Positions 1-34,770 of a stretch of DNA of 64,000 bases are shown here, one piece after another. The notes under the pieces are model-generated. The model saw only the letters and a list, made by a program, of their open reading frames with translations, did no database searches and was not told the origin of the DNA. Source of the DNA: Salminus brasiliensis (taxonomy: Eukaryota; Chordata; Actinopteri; Characiformes; Bryconidae). The translations under genes were made by a program, and so were the position numbers. Numbering within the stretch: the stretch's first letter is position 1; each line of letters starts with the position of its first letter. Location of the stretch: NCBI RefSeq assembly GCF_030463535.1, contig NC_132900.1, positions 29,214,721-29,278,720 on the forward strand, in the 5' to 3' direction.

Positions 1-66
1 TCAGCTCTTTTAACACACTGCAGTCAAAATCACTTGTGGCAGTAATATGCGTTAATGGTGCCTTGA

Positions 67-83
67 GGCCACCAGATGGCGCT
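67..83 (+). promoter_or_regulatory. CTCF-like site
   Basis: The sequence GGCCACCAGATGGCGCT is close to the vertebrate CTCF core (CCACNAGNTGGCGC type). This is a motif match only; occupancy is inferred. Confidence 0.4.
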
Positions 84-293
84 CTGAACACACATGATTA
101 AAGCAAAGACCAGAAACTGGATTAGGACTCAAATGGCCAAAACCCTAATCTTTTGAAATATGCCTGGATGTTGTTTTAAAGCATGATAACATTGTTTATT
201 TACTTTATAAATGACTTGCTTAATTTAACTAAATTAAAATGAATTAAACTGGGTAGGCTACACTTTTGTCAGGCTATGTGTGTGTATATCTAC

Positions 294-367
<74 letters not shown>
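294..367. repeat. compound (GT)n(TA)n microsatellite
   Basis: About 11 GT units are followed directly by about 25 TA units. Confidence 0.97.
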
Positions 368-369
<2 letters not shown>

Positions 370-784
370 CACCTTTACTAAGTTGTAAGTAAATATTCTT
401 TTACTAAGCTAAGCATTTTCTCAGTATGGAAATTCTTCTACAGCAGAACTAGAATGTGAATACAGTTGAAATGAGGAAGGAGCCTGGGGAATTTAATTGA
501 AAACCTGATCTGCAGATTTAGAGCTGGACTTTGCTTCATTTTAATACTTAAATAAAGTACAATAGGATAAAACTTCTACTAAAACATATTGAACTGCTGA
601 GGATTAATGAATTATCTAACTGTATTAGGGAAACATTACATGTAGGTGCAGAAAGGGCTGAGCAGTGCGTAGGCTGCTGGAAAACTTCAGTTTACTGAAG
701 ATTTTGAATCATATTTTATGGCACATGGCTCACTGTTGTGACAAGTCGTGTCATCCTCAGGATTAATACAGTTCCTAAAAACTA

Positions 785-800
785 CCACTAGGTGGCGGTG
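785..800 (+). promoter_or_regulatory. CTCF-like site
   Basis: The sequence CCACTAGGTGGCGGTG fits the CTCF core and has the same orientation as the motif at 67-83, about 700 bp away in the same atg5 intron. It is a motif match only. Confidence 0.35.
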
Positions 801-828
801 CAAGCTAAGCCTAATGATCGAACTCTAA

Positions 829-24170
<23,342 letters not shown>

Positions 24171-25090
24171 GCCGCGAGCTCCGGTGTCCCCAGAGTCGGG
24201 AGCTGTGGACAATCAACAGATGGCTCGAACGTGGCTTTGCCTCTCTCCGCCTTGTCCCTGAGGGAATTTTCCGGAAGAAAAACTTTGGTTTTGTTTTGTT
24301 TTTGTTTTTTTCCCCATTTTTTGGGGGTCAATATTCATTTGTCCGTCTCTCCGAGTAGGCGAAAATCTCGGACGCAAAGCTCCTCCGAATCATCGGAATG
24401 ATGGGAAACCACCTGACCGATTTATTATGCATGCCGTAGGGATGTAAACAACATACTGTTTGCTGGTCATCACTGTCAATATCCAGCAGCTACCGGAGTA
24501 TCCGTCACGTAACACATTAGCCTAGTAGTAACAGTAACGTGCACGTCACTGCTTGGAAAACCTGTCACCTCTGTATCCGTTTGAGAGGAAACGTTCGACA
24601 GGAACGACGGAGCGGCATTTTTAAATACTTTATACGTAACAGATGTAACCAGAGTTCAGTTATTTGTTGCTACTGGAGTTTAATGAACACAACGTTACAC
24701 CAGCTGTTAAAGGAGTAATCTGGGGGCGGAGGGAGTGAGTTGGCAGGATTGCTGACTTTCCCCTGAAGTAGCTGATTAAGCAAGACATGTTAAATATCTG
24801 ATAGATGTTGCTTTAGTTTAGAGCGGGGGATGCTAGGCGGAGGTTGCTAACAAACGCTGGACTTGGACTGTTAGCAGTTTTATCTCTAATTTTGCAGTTT
24901 AGTAAAACAATGTTGATAACCTTTAGCTGCTGCCTGATCTAGATGCTTTTCGAGAGACTGTTGAGGGCCGTTTTTAGGCTTGTCTACAACAATGAGATTG
25001 GTGACTGTCTGAATCCAGTGTTTGTTAGCAACGCTAGCCTAGCGTCTCTTGTTGTAAAGTGAAGTAAATAAACACATTTCAGATATTAAA
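24171..25090 (+). other. atg5: atg5 3' UTR candidate
   Basis: Non-coding sequence follows the atg5 stop codon. A canonical AATAAA lies at 25067-25072, about 0.9 kb downstream. No other nearby feature contradicts it, but the true cleavage site cannot be fixed from sequence alone, and further AATAAA motifs occur (for example near 26820). Confidence 0.4.
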
Positions 25091-25886
25091 CATGTCCAGA
25101 CTGACTGTCTGGCACTGACCAGCTCAGTGATCAATCGCATACATTTGACTTTTCACCAAACTGCTCCTTTAAGACGTTTACATCCCTGGTATGCATCTCT
25201 CCCATCTGCTGTCACTCTGCCGTCTGACCTCAGAGTTCGGCCTGCATGCCCTCTACGTGTTGCCTTACATTGCGTACCTAGGTTTCATACTGTCTGCCAC
25301 CGCGCCCGTGCCGCCGTCACAGTATTACAGAGCCTCGTATATCTTTCAACCTCTCTCTCTCCTTCCGTCTCTCTCATCATGACTAACGTGCCGCCGATGC
25401 TCTTAGATCTTCTCTCGGCGCTGTGTTAATTATCAGTTCCAATCCTGTTTGTCGTTAAATGAGACCACTAAACTGCTGTACTCTGCCAAGCCTCCCCTGG
25501 GCGGGGGGTCATTACCGACACAGTTTACAGGCACGTATGAAAAGGGGTGGTGGTGGGGGGGGGGAATGCGTTGAAGGAGGCGTGAAAAGTAGGAAAGGAA
25601 TTATGTCTTGTCTCTGGCAGCAACTGTCATACCAGGAAAACGAAGAAAAGCAAAGGAGAGACCAGGAGGTACCAGAACTTTGGACTCTAGGCGGCATGAT
25701 GACCTCACACACATACACACACAGATCCATGTGTCAGACTACGTGACTGCAGCCTGCATGGGAAGAGTCAGCAGAGGCCCCTTGGGAAGTCTTGCGGGTT
25801 CTGTCTGGTTACAAGAAGCGTCGTCCAGGACACCCCCCCCCCCCCACACCCAAACACCCCCCACGCTCCAGCTCTCTGTTTATTTC

Positions 25887-26595
25887 AAAGGGGAACTCCA
25901 CCGTATTTCCAAATTTCTGCCTAATTCAGTGTAAGAGATGTTAATACTTTTAGAATGTAGGGGTTGGTGTGGGAATGGTTCCTTAGTAGAGAAACCGGAA
26001 TTGGACCAGGGGACGCTATGTCCATGACTGTGTCCATGACTGTGTCCATCTAGGTCTAATCTAAAAATATTTATTTACTATACGAACCACCAGTGAACCC
26101 AACACATTGACTTAAGGGGTTATGAGTATGAGTTTTGCCTTCGAGCACCCTGTATGTACACTATACGGACAAAAGTATTGGGACACCTGCTCATTCATGT
26201 GTCGTTGTTCGCAGTCTAGATCCTGCTGCTGTTGGAGTAACTGTGGCTACTGTCCAGGGAAGCGTTGCTGTGAGGGTTTGATTTGCATTCGGCGACCAAA
26301 GCGTTCAGGGAGGTCAGGATGCTGGATGATGATGATGATGATGGTCATGATGATAATCATCACCACCCCAACTCATCCCAGATCGGCTCCAGAGTCCCCT
26401 AATCTTTTGGCAGTAGTTCTCTACAGAGACTAGACGAGCTGCGGTTGTGTGCTTTTTGCACATATGGGTCAGCAACAGGCGCAGCTCAAAGAAGCCAAAT
26501 GCATTCATTGTCAGACTTTTTTTTATAAATATATGTTTATATATTTATTTATATTGTTATTATTATTATTATTAATTTGGGTGGAGTTCCCCTTT
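25887..26595. mobile_element. TIR element AAAGGGGAACTCCACC with nested MITE
   Basis: Perfect 16-bp inverted termini (AAAGGGGAACTCCACC at 25887-25902 and its complement at 26580-26595) bound a 709-bp segment. A family-A MITE (26158-26515) occupies its middle, so the outer element is older. No coding capacity is seen. Confidence 0.65.
26158..26515 (+). mobile_element. MITE family A copy (nested)
   Basis: The 5' end ACACTATACGGACAAAAGTA with ATTGGGACACC is intact. It continues through GGCTACTGTCCAGGGAAG and AACTCATCCCAGA to a damaged 3' end near CATTCATTGTCAGAC. A (GAT)n run has expanded inside at 26325-26345. Confidence 0.8.
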
Positions 26596-26887
26596 CATTA
26601 GCTTCCGCTCCATAATCCAGTTCTCACAGTTTTACCCTTTATGTGGTTGATCAGTCAAGGCAGTAGCTGTAGCCATGAGTTGACAGTCTCATGTCGTGTC
26701 AGAACCCACATAAGAAAGTCTAGTAGAGCTTCTTGGCTGCATGCAGCGCAGGTTAAACACCAGACCTGTCTTTGTTGATCGACTGCGTTGAGGTTAAGCT
26801 GAGAACTCTATTAAAATGGAAATAAATGAATAACTCTTAACTCTTCTAACGACAGTGTGTGGATTCTAACGTCCTAATAGTTGTCTG

Positions 26888-26920
<33 letters not shown>

Positions 26921-27894
26921 TTTGTTGTTGTTTATTTATTTATTAATTTTATTCATCGCAGAAAAAGCACTGAGGTGGATGAGGAACGTCTCCGTCTTCT
27001 GGACGTCAGTAACCTTTGCTCGATTCGCTGCGGTTAGCTCAGTTTCAGCCCGTCTGTCCATCATAGGAGTGCAGCGTAATCTTCAGAGTGGAAGCTAGGT
27101 GAGTCAGAGGTCAGCCTGCTAGGGGCAGTCATACTGAGATGGTAGAAGGTGCTACCAGGCAATATCTCTCCTGCCCTGCTTTTAAAGCCTCAGGCAGCCT
27201 CGGGCAGCCTCGCTGCGCTTGTAACTATTTAGGCTCCACCACATTTGTTTGTGTTTAGTTCGTTTGGAAGGGATGCTGGAGGTTGGGAGGTTTGGGGGGA
27301 GGGGGATGGCGGAGGTTATGGGGGGTGGTGGTGGTTTCAGACGATTAACAGCTGAGAGTGATTATTCGCTTATAGGAATAAGTGAGTGTACTCGGCCAGA
27401 CACAGACAGACCGCACGGCTTCCGCTCGGACGACCTCGCGATACATTTAGGAGGAACATCTTGGGATTGTTTACTGAGTGGGTTTTTTTTTATTTTTTCC
27501 TTTCTGTCTTGAACGTGGGCTCCAGACTCCCTCTGCGATTTGAATTAATGTACGGAAATACACTCACTAAACTGTGCTCTCTGCTCTCTTTTAACACTTC
27601 CCAAGCAGTTCCAGTCAGGTCACTTTTACTTTCTTCTCTTCTGGACATTTTCTTTTTTTCTTTTCCGTGCTGTGGCTAGCTTTTCTGTCTTTTGCTACAG
27701 TTAACTTAAAACAAAAATGCGTACCATGTGATTAAATGATATTTTGTAACTACGAAATGTTTCCTTTGATTCTTTTAGATGCGATTTGTGATGGTTGGGT
27801 TGATATGGCCCCCATGAAATGCCCCCCCCCCCACTTCAAATTGTTTACCCATTCGCCTTGACGTAATGCAGAGTGTTCTTACCACAGACTAGAG

Positions 27895-28030
27895 CCACAT
27901 GGATTTACACCGATCAGAAATGGTTGGGGTCGGATCCCATGGGACACTTGTGGAGTCCGTGCCACGATGGGTCAGAGCTGTTTTGGCAGTACTAGACAGG
28001 TGGAGCTACACAGTATTGAGCAGAAAGTTA
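27895..28030 (-). mobile_element. DNA-transposon remnant family B, fragment
   Basis: The stretch GACACTTGTGGAGTCCGTGC with GGGTCAGAGCTGTTTTGGC matches phrases at 55745-55790. It is a short fragment. Confidence 0.5.
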
Positions 28031-29233
28031 AGGCTGATTGGTGGATATATCATCATTAAATCCCAGCATCAGTGGATCTTCGCGACGGCTTAGGTGGTTA
28101 AAATGAGAATTAGAACTGCAAGAGTTTTTGTTTTATTTGATGTTTTTGTGTTTTTTTTTTGTTGAAGGAAACTCATTGAGAAATTGCTAAATAATTCTGG
28201 GTAGCCATGCCCTTATGCTACATTCCATTTATCTCCGAAGTCGGATGTTGAAGTTGGGAATAACGTCACACCAACTTGATCATGTTCCGATAATTATACC
28301 CTATTTTTAAAAAGTTAGCTATAGACTTTGCTTTGACAGTACTTTAGCGGTGTTTTGTGGTGAATCCAACCAAAATATGTCCCAGGTTGATGACCATTCT
28401 TTTATACCGTATTATACCGTATCTAATGCGACACAAATAAATAGAAGTGCCAATAAATATGTACCTCTACTGCTTTTATCATTGTAGTCTTACGGTGCGG
28501 CCACCGACCCTGGGTTGGTGAGGCTCTCCTGACTTTTGAGTAGAAAATCTGGCTAGTGGGGGATTTCCGGTAGAAAGGTCCTGCTTGGAACTCGGAAATT
28601 CCGACGTCCCGCTTCAAATGGACCGGCAGCTTTAGTTTTGCCTTTGAGAGCAGACAGTTCTATTTCACTCATAGTTGCCGAATTACAATATTGGTCATTT
28701 TAAACTAAAACTACTGGAGTATAAAATAAATATAAAAAATTCATCTTGAAATTAGGACATAATGTAAAAAAACAATCGTCAGATTCCAATTATGTCAAAA
28801 AGTGAAAAACGACAAGGGTTTTGTGTGACTGTGACGATGTGTTCGGCTTTAAGCTACGATGACAAAAAGAGGTTGTTTAAAAAGATGAAAGAAAATGATC
28901 ATGGAAATAGGAAGATGGAATAGGACTTAAATATATTTTAAAAAATCAATAAACAAAAACAATACGTTTGATTTCTGAAGTGGTTCCGGTAAAGAGGGAG
29001 TGCAAAGCTGTAAAACAGTAACCACCTTTAATTCAGGTGACTCCTGAGACCCCCATCATTCTGTGCCCGGAAGTACAACCTCATTCCCAGTGGGAGGAGT
29101 GTGAACACTGTTAAACAATGCAGTTCCTGGAGGCCGAAAACAACCAAAATAAATGATTTCTTAATTAATTCTGAACATTTTCACTTTTGGTTTTCAGGGC
29201 GGCTGGGAGCGCAGTTTGCTCCCACCAGCCACA

Positions 29234-29235
<2 letters not shown>

Positions 29236-29273
<38 letters not shown>

Positions 29274-29321
29274 GGGGGTGGCTGGCAATGGGAGTTGGGG
29301 GGGGGGGGGGGGGGGGGGGGG
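29236..29321. repeat. (GT)n plus uninterrupted G25 tract
   Basis: About 18 GT units (29236-29272), a short spacer, then 25 consecutive G (29297-29321). The G run could form quadruplex DNA. Confidence 0.95.
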
Positions 29322-29989
29322 CGCTCTTCTTTGTGGTGGAGTGGACATCAAAGCAGGCCGAGCCACTCTTCATGAGTTCATTAAGTAAAGCCGTCCTGGC
29401 CCTGCTCTCTCATTCCTGTAAAGCCGTCACTAAAAAGATCACAGGCTCCCGTCTCCTCCTCTTCCTCTCCTTCCTCTCGTCCGTGTTCCATCCGTTGGTG
29501 CATGGTCACCAGCGCCTTCCTGGTCCGACCACTTCTCTCTCTCTCTCTCTTCCTACACGAGCGGGAAATAGTTTGAGAAGACTTATGACCCCCTGTTTTT
29601 TTTTTTTTTTTGGGGGGGGCCCAGGAAGCCTTCTTTGATGCTCATGTAATGATTAAGCAGACAGGGGCTCAGGTCGCTTTCCCTCTTTCCCTTGTTGGAG
29701 ACCTATTCCCTCGTCCCCCCGGCGAGTCCGGGTCTTCCGAACTTCCGGATGTCTTGTTGGTGTAAAAGTAAAGCGGAGACGTCTCGAATCCCATAACCCA
29801 GCCACGGCCTGTTAAGTTATACGAGGTGTTGGGAGAAAACTTTCCCCTCCGTCCTCGCCCTCCCTCCCCTTCAAAGACTTAAGGAGTACACCTGGATCGG
29901 AGCATTGGGAATGGGGGGTGGACAACTGCGGAGGAACAAACAACAAAACTCTCCCTTCTTCCAGAGGTGCTCTCTCTCATTTTCAACAA

Positions 29990-30160
29990 CCCCCCCCCTC
30001 CTCCTTCCAGCCTCCTACTGGGGTAGAGCTAACCTGTCATTAACCCAGGCCCCTAATTGGCAGGTGCTGAGGGGCTCCGAGACGCTGTGATCAGTCAGAG
30101 GACAGGACAGACCCGTGATCATGCCCTCTTCATTCACGTCCTTGCAATTTGCTACCTTCT
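29990..30160. promoter_or_regulatory. candidate conserved non-coding element
   Basis: Complex sequence including CTGTCATTAACCCAGG and CCTAATTGGCAGGTG lies between microsatellites in the atg5/prdm1 interval. It was judged by complexity only. Confidence 0.25.
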
Positions 30161-30282
30161 TTGTTTAGCCTTCCCCCCCCCCCTCCTAAATCTCTTGCAC
30201 CGGAGTGGTCATCCATCTCATTCTGGTTTTTGGTTTTGCCCAGCAGAAGGGCATCCGGGCAAGGGGGAAACGGTGCCAATGA

Positions 30283-30399
30283 CTATTTTGACAAATGTTT
30301 GTGGACGCCCCTTCTAATGACAATGAACACATTCGGCTACTTTGAGCTGCGCTTATTGCACACAATCGCAGCTCGGCTGTTGCCATTGCCCTTAAGAGC

Positions 30400-30400
<1 letters not shown>
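30283..30400 (-). mobile_element. MITE family A terminal fragment
   Basis: It reads ACAAATGTTTGTGGACGCCC, then CATTCGGCTACTTTGAGCTG, as in other minus-strand copies. It is cut off before the internal part, beside a (GT)n run. Confidence 0.65.

Positions 30401-30406
<6 letters not shown>

Positions 30407-30453
<47 letters not shown>
30407..30453. repeat. (GT)n microsatellite
   Basis: About 23 uninterrupted GT units. Confidence 0.97.
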
Positions 30454-30457
<4 letters not shown>

Positions 30458-33079
30458 GTGTGCATGTTCGAGGCGGACTGGCTGTGTGGTTTGTGGCTCC
30501 TGGCTGGCTGTGAAGAACGGAAGACTGTAATTTGTTGTACAAAGAAATAATCTAACTCTTGGCGTACGAGAACAATCGGGACGCTCCAGCCAGACCAGAA
30601 AACAACTCCAATGACAAGTTCTCCAGTTCTAGAGTCATTCCAGGATCCAAATCTGAAACCGCTATGTGTTTTTGACCCGTCATGAGCCATTGCAGCTGCT
30701 GGAATAGCAGCGCCGTTACTCCACAGGCAACTCGTGCCCCATGCCCTGGCTTAAACAGCAGCCAGGTGTTAGGCATCCGTCTCAAACCCGCCGTAGGTAC
30801 CAGTTCAGGTGCTGCTCCGCTGGATGTGCCGGCGGTATGACGAGAACCTTCTTTACAGTAAACGACACCTCGAGCTCATTTGCCATGTTGCCTTATTTAG
30901 AAAGAATCAAACAACAGATTTGAAAGAGCAGCTGGTTCTTGTCAAGCCTGGTGGTTTCACTGACTCACTGACTGTTGCTGCTGGTGGCGGGACCCTACAG
31001 GAAATGAGGAAAGTCAATTATCATTCATAATTCAAAAGCTCACATGTGGCCCATAAATTGACATGGAATGTGGATCGGAAGTCCTAATCATGCTCTGTGA
31101 TCTGCCGCAGTCCTCGTTCCCTGGAAGGCGGGAGGCGGCGGACGTGCATGGGTCAGGGCCACGTTTTCCAGCACGTGGTGTTACGCCGCATTACCGCCAG
31201 GCCAGCCGCTGGTCCCCTACAGTTGGAAGAAGACAAGCTGTACGAGCCTTCGGTTTGCGCTGAACCTCCGCGCCCTTCTACCAGCTCCTAACTGGAAAGG
31301 CTTGGAGTCTCAGATGGCCGCCCCTAAGGCATGGTCTTTGTTGGGGACCAGTGTCCTGATCATCTCCTGCTTCTCCTCCTCTTCTACTTCTTCTTCCTAC
31401 ACACTCAGTGTCTGTGTCAGAGCCTGGTCCCCATCTGTTTTTTCTTTAATGTGCAAGGCCATGCTTTGGGCCTGATGGGACACATGGGAGACACGTTACC
31501 TCAAAGCCCCCAGGGGTCTTCTTGAGTCACTGTCGACTGTTGTCTTTCAACTGTTTAAAAATTCTCTGCTGGAGAATGCCTGTTTACTGTAAGTGCCATT
31601 TGCAGTGGCTGTTTTCTGGAAATATCTGTGGTGTCATGAAAGACGAGCATTCTTTCAGCCAAAAAAAAAGTTTGTTTTTGTGCGCGAGCACTGGAGTGGG
31701 GTGGCGGGTGGGCTGTAGGCGGGCTGTAGACATCGCCTGTGATGTTTATTAAGAATGAGGACGCAGATGGCGACCTCGGCGTTGAGCTACGTAGGTGTGA
31801 ACGATCTCTTTGACTTTCATTGCATACTTTAGAACCGGGCCTGAATTGATCTTTTGGCTGCGAGAGTTGGGAATGCACCATATACACTCCCACAGAATCT
31901 CATAAGCATACCATTCTCAGCGTTATGTTGCCATTAGAGCCTCTATCGCCCAATTAGCTGGCGGCTAATCTTATCAGCAGGCCAAAATAGCTCAATTTTC
32001 TTGATCAGTCGTCACTTCTGAGTACAGCCTCCGAGTGGGATGGCTCTGCTCTAGGGTCAGGTTCCTCAACCGTCGAGGCCGATCTCAGTCACTGCCACCG
32101 ACCTTAGATCAGTGCTATACCCCTCAAGATGCCCCAGGCTCGCCCACTCCGCTATTGAAGCCTTCGCTCCTTTTATTTTCGGCCTTGGTTACGAAGGCAG
32201 CGGAACCTTCTTTGCGAATATCTGAGCGCTCTGTTTCCCCAGTAGTAATAATAAGATACTGGAAAGAAAACAGGGGGCCAGTTCAAACACAAAGTGAAAA
32301 TGCTGAGTCAGACAATGAATTCCATGATTCGCTCAGTCGTTCGATTCATTGAATTCAAATCGAATCGGCCTAAGATGATCTGGGGCATCTTTATATGGGG
32401 GGCAAATTGCCTATTTATTTATTTATTTATTTATTGATTTATTGATTTATTTATTTTTGGTAGATGTTCCTTTAAGAAATATTTAACTGTGGGGAAATAT
32501 GTGGGGCATATTTTAACAACAACAAGAAGACAAGGAAGGACACAAACAACGTCTCATTAGGTCAGTGAACATTTATATCATAATTTACATTTGAACAAGT
32601 TAAGAACTTAAATAACTATGTAAACCAGTATGTAAACGTAGAGACAGACGAGTTTCTTTTTGTCTTTTTTGTGTTTAAAGCTGAAGATGTGGGGAAGACT
32701 TTGGTCATAGTTCAGGAAAAAAGAGAAAGAGAGAAGTTTGGAGATGCTACTGCTTTACGGCGCAAACCGCTGCCTTAAGAAAAGAGGCCATCTTAATGGC
32801 TGGACTCAACAAAACCAAAAAAAACAAAACAAAATAATAATAATAATAATAATAATAACAACAATAAAATAAAAAAATACAGATACAAGACAAATGAGGA
32901 AGGTGAGGAAGAACCAGTGCATATAAAGACCAAGGCGCTTTGGTTTGTGCCATCCATGAGCGCAAAAGGGGCAAACAAGAACCGAACAAAAACCTCAACA
33001 GAACAGACAACAGCTAAAGAGCGACGAACACTTCATAGACACGCATTGCTCTTTAAGTAAATGAACTTTGGTAACTAGC

Positions 33080-34209
33080 TCCGCATTCCTTTTTTTAATT
33101 CATTTTTTTCCCCTTAATTATTATTTATTATTATTATTCTTTATTTATTTTATCCCCCCCCAACCTCTCCCCCCTTTTGGTATCAGTATTGCTCCGAAAA
33201 CATTAGTGAGTGAGTAGAGAAGTACTCTCAGCTTCATAGCCAGTGTGCTACATGTGAGCAGACCCCTGTTCATTAGGACCCCGTGGAGCGCTGCGCTCCA
33301 GGACATTTTGGTTTCTTCTTCAAGTAGAAAAGCAATAAATATCGTATATGCCTCTGACTTCCTTCAGAACACACACACACACACACACACAGACTATATA
33401 CACACCCACACATACACGTACACACACACACGCTCATAATTTGAGGTAATTTGTTGAAAATTTAAAAAATGCCCTTTTTGTTGTTACACTGAGGAGTGCT
33501 CGACAGAGATTTCCGAAAGGCTGCGATGTGATTGTGGCATAGTCATAGCCTTCCACAAAAAGAGCTACCTTTTGGTTGGTTCGTTCGTTCGTTCGTTCGT
33601 TCGTTCGTTCGTTCGTTCAAATACCAGCCTGCATTTAAGAAATTAAAACCCTGAATTAAGCCGAGCTCCTCATTTCTATTCGTCATCATTAAGTTATCAC
33701 AATCAGAAGCCAAGCAAACGCAACTAATGCAGGCTGCGAGAAACTATGTACAAAAGAGTGACGAAAACAAAAACTAGACAAGAAAATATACATAACGTCC
33801 AATTACAATGATTACCAAGTCATTGTAAACATTATTGTTTTTAAAGGCTAACAAATCGGACAATAAATTAAGGAGAATTGCATACTAAACTGAACCAAAT
33901 ATTATTAAAGAATAACAATTAGAAACATCAATGACATCAATAATATTACTATGAAATTAAGAGTAGATGATTGTCTCTAAAGTAAGTGTAGGACACATTG
34001 GACCGCTAGCAGCCTGCAACAGTGTCTCTTAGCCCTGAGTACAGTAAGTCCCTGAAGACAAAGGCCTGAGCCTGGCTCCTTATGAGAAGGATTTTGTACA
34101 CCTGTGGCCGTCCACCGCTCAGACCCCGAGAGCTAGAGCTGATAGACAGCGTGTCTTTTTTTGTTTTTGTTAGTTTTTTTTAGTGGCTGTGTGCTAGAGA
34201 TGGATGGGG
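33080..34209 (-). other. prdm1: prdm1 3' UTR candidate
   Basis: Sequence downstream of the prdm1 stop codon. It is AT-rich and repeat-poor apart from a CA run (about 33369-33432) and a (GTTC)10 tract (33579-33618). Minus-strand AATAAA signals occur at 33124-33129 and 33140-33149, giving a UTR of about 1.1 kb. The end is inferred; the transcript could run further, to the TTTATT-rich stretch near 32405-32455. Confidence 0.4.
33579..33618. repeat. (GTTC)10 tetranucleotide repeat
   Basis: Ten perfect GTTC units, probably within the transcribed prdm1 3' UTR (GAAC in the mRNA). Confidence 0.96.
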
Positions 34210-34770
34210 CTAAGGCTCCATCGCCTCCACAGTCTCTTGTTTCACCTTGACAGGCAGGAGTTTGATGACCGATGTCTCGCTGCTCTGCTCATACAGGCCG
34301 TAGGTACCAGACAGAGGCGGTGGGGCAAGAAGATCGCCGCTGCCTTTGTGGTACGGCGACTTGAGGTCCATGTCGTGGCTGAAGAGCAGGCCGAAGATCT
34401 GCTTCTCCACCAGCCTCTCCACGTCGACGCCCTCGATCTCCTCCAGCCGGTCAGCGTGGTCGCTGATGTCGAAGCGCTCGATCTCCTCGTTAATGCGGTT
34501 GAGCTCGTCCAGGCTGCAGCAGGGCGAAGGCATGGCGGCCAGGCAGTAGCCCTTGAGGTGGAGGCGAAGGCTGCAGAGATGGATGTAGTTGTGGTGGCAG
34601 TGCGGGCACTTGTGGGGGCGCTCTCGCGTGTGCAGACGCTTGTGCAACTTGAGGTGGACGAACTGCGTGAACTTCGCCGGGCAAAGCTTGCACTGGTAGG
34701 GCTTTTCACCGGAGTGCAGTCGCAGGTGGGTCTTAAGGTTGCTCGTGCTGCTGAAGCGCTTGTGGCACAC
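34210..34770 (-). CDS. prdm1: prdm1 last exon: zinc fingers 3 (part)-5 and tail
   Basis: The acceptor is at 34771-34772 and the stop at 34210. It encodes [57 protein letters not shown] and the acidic segment [19 protein letters not shown]. The C-terminus has [12 protein letters not shown]. Its VKQE (Lys codon 34240-34242) matches the SUMO-acceptor motif at human Lys816. The first codon is GTG (Val) and is internal, not a start. Confidence 0.96.
   Translation of the reverse strand: MCHKRFSSTSNLKTHLRLHSGEKPYQCKLCPAKFTQFVHLKLHKRLHTRERPHKCPHCHHNYIHLCSLRLHLKGYCLAAMPSPCCSLDELNRINEEIERFDISDHADRLEEIEGVDVERLVEKQIFGLLFSHDMDLKSPYHKGSGDLLAPPPLSGTYGLYEQSSETSVIKLLPVKVKQETVEAMEP

Larger units (their letters stand above)
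25100..33080. other. convergent intergenic region between atg5 and prdm1
   Basis: Sequence between the two gene ends. It holds transposon fragments (25887-26595, 27895-28030, 30283-30400), a CT run (26890-26920), a GT+G25 tract (29236-29321), a (GT)n run (30407-30453), and repeat-poor complex stretches (29640-30160, 31075-31300, 31900-32350) that may be regulatory. No gene is recognised; ORFs here lack family similarity and splice context. Confidence 0.6.

Noticed and set aside
29181..29366. ORFs full of HTHTHT, CVCVCV or SLSLSL, here and at many other sites
   Set aside because: They are translations of (GT)n, (CA)n and (CT)n microsatellites.
31063..31291. GC-richer ORFs in the convergent interval
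   Set aside because: Overlapping frames of similar length with no protein similarity; more like non-coding complex sequence.
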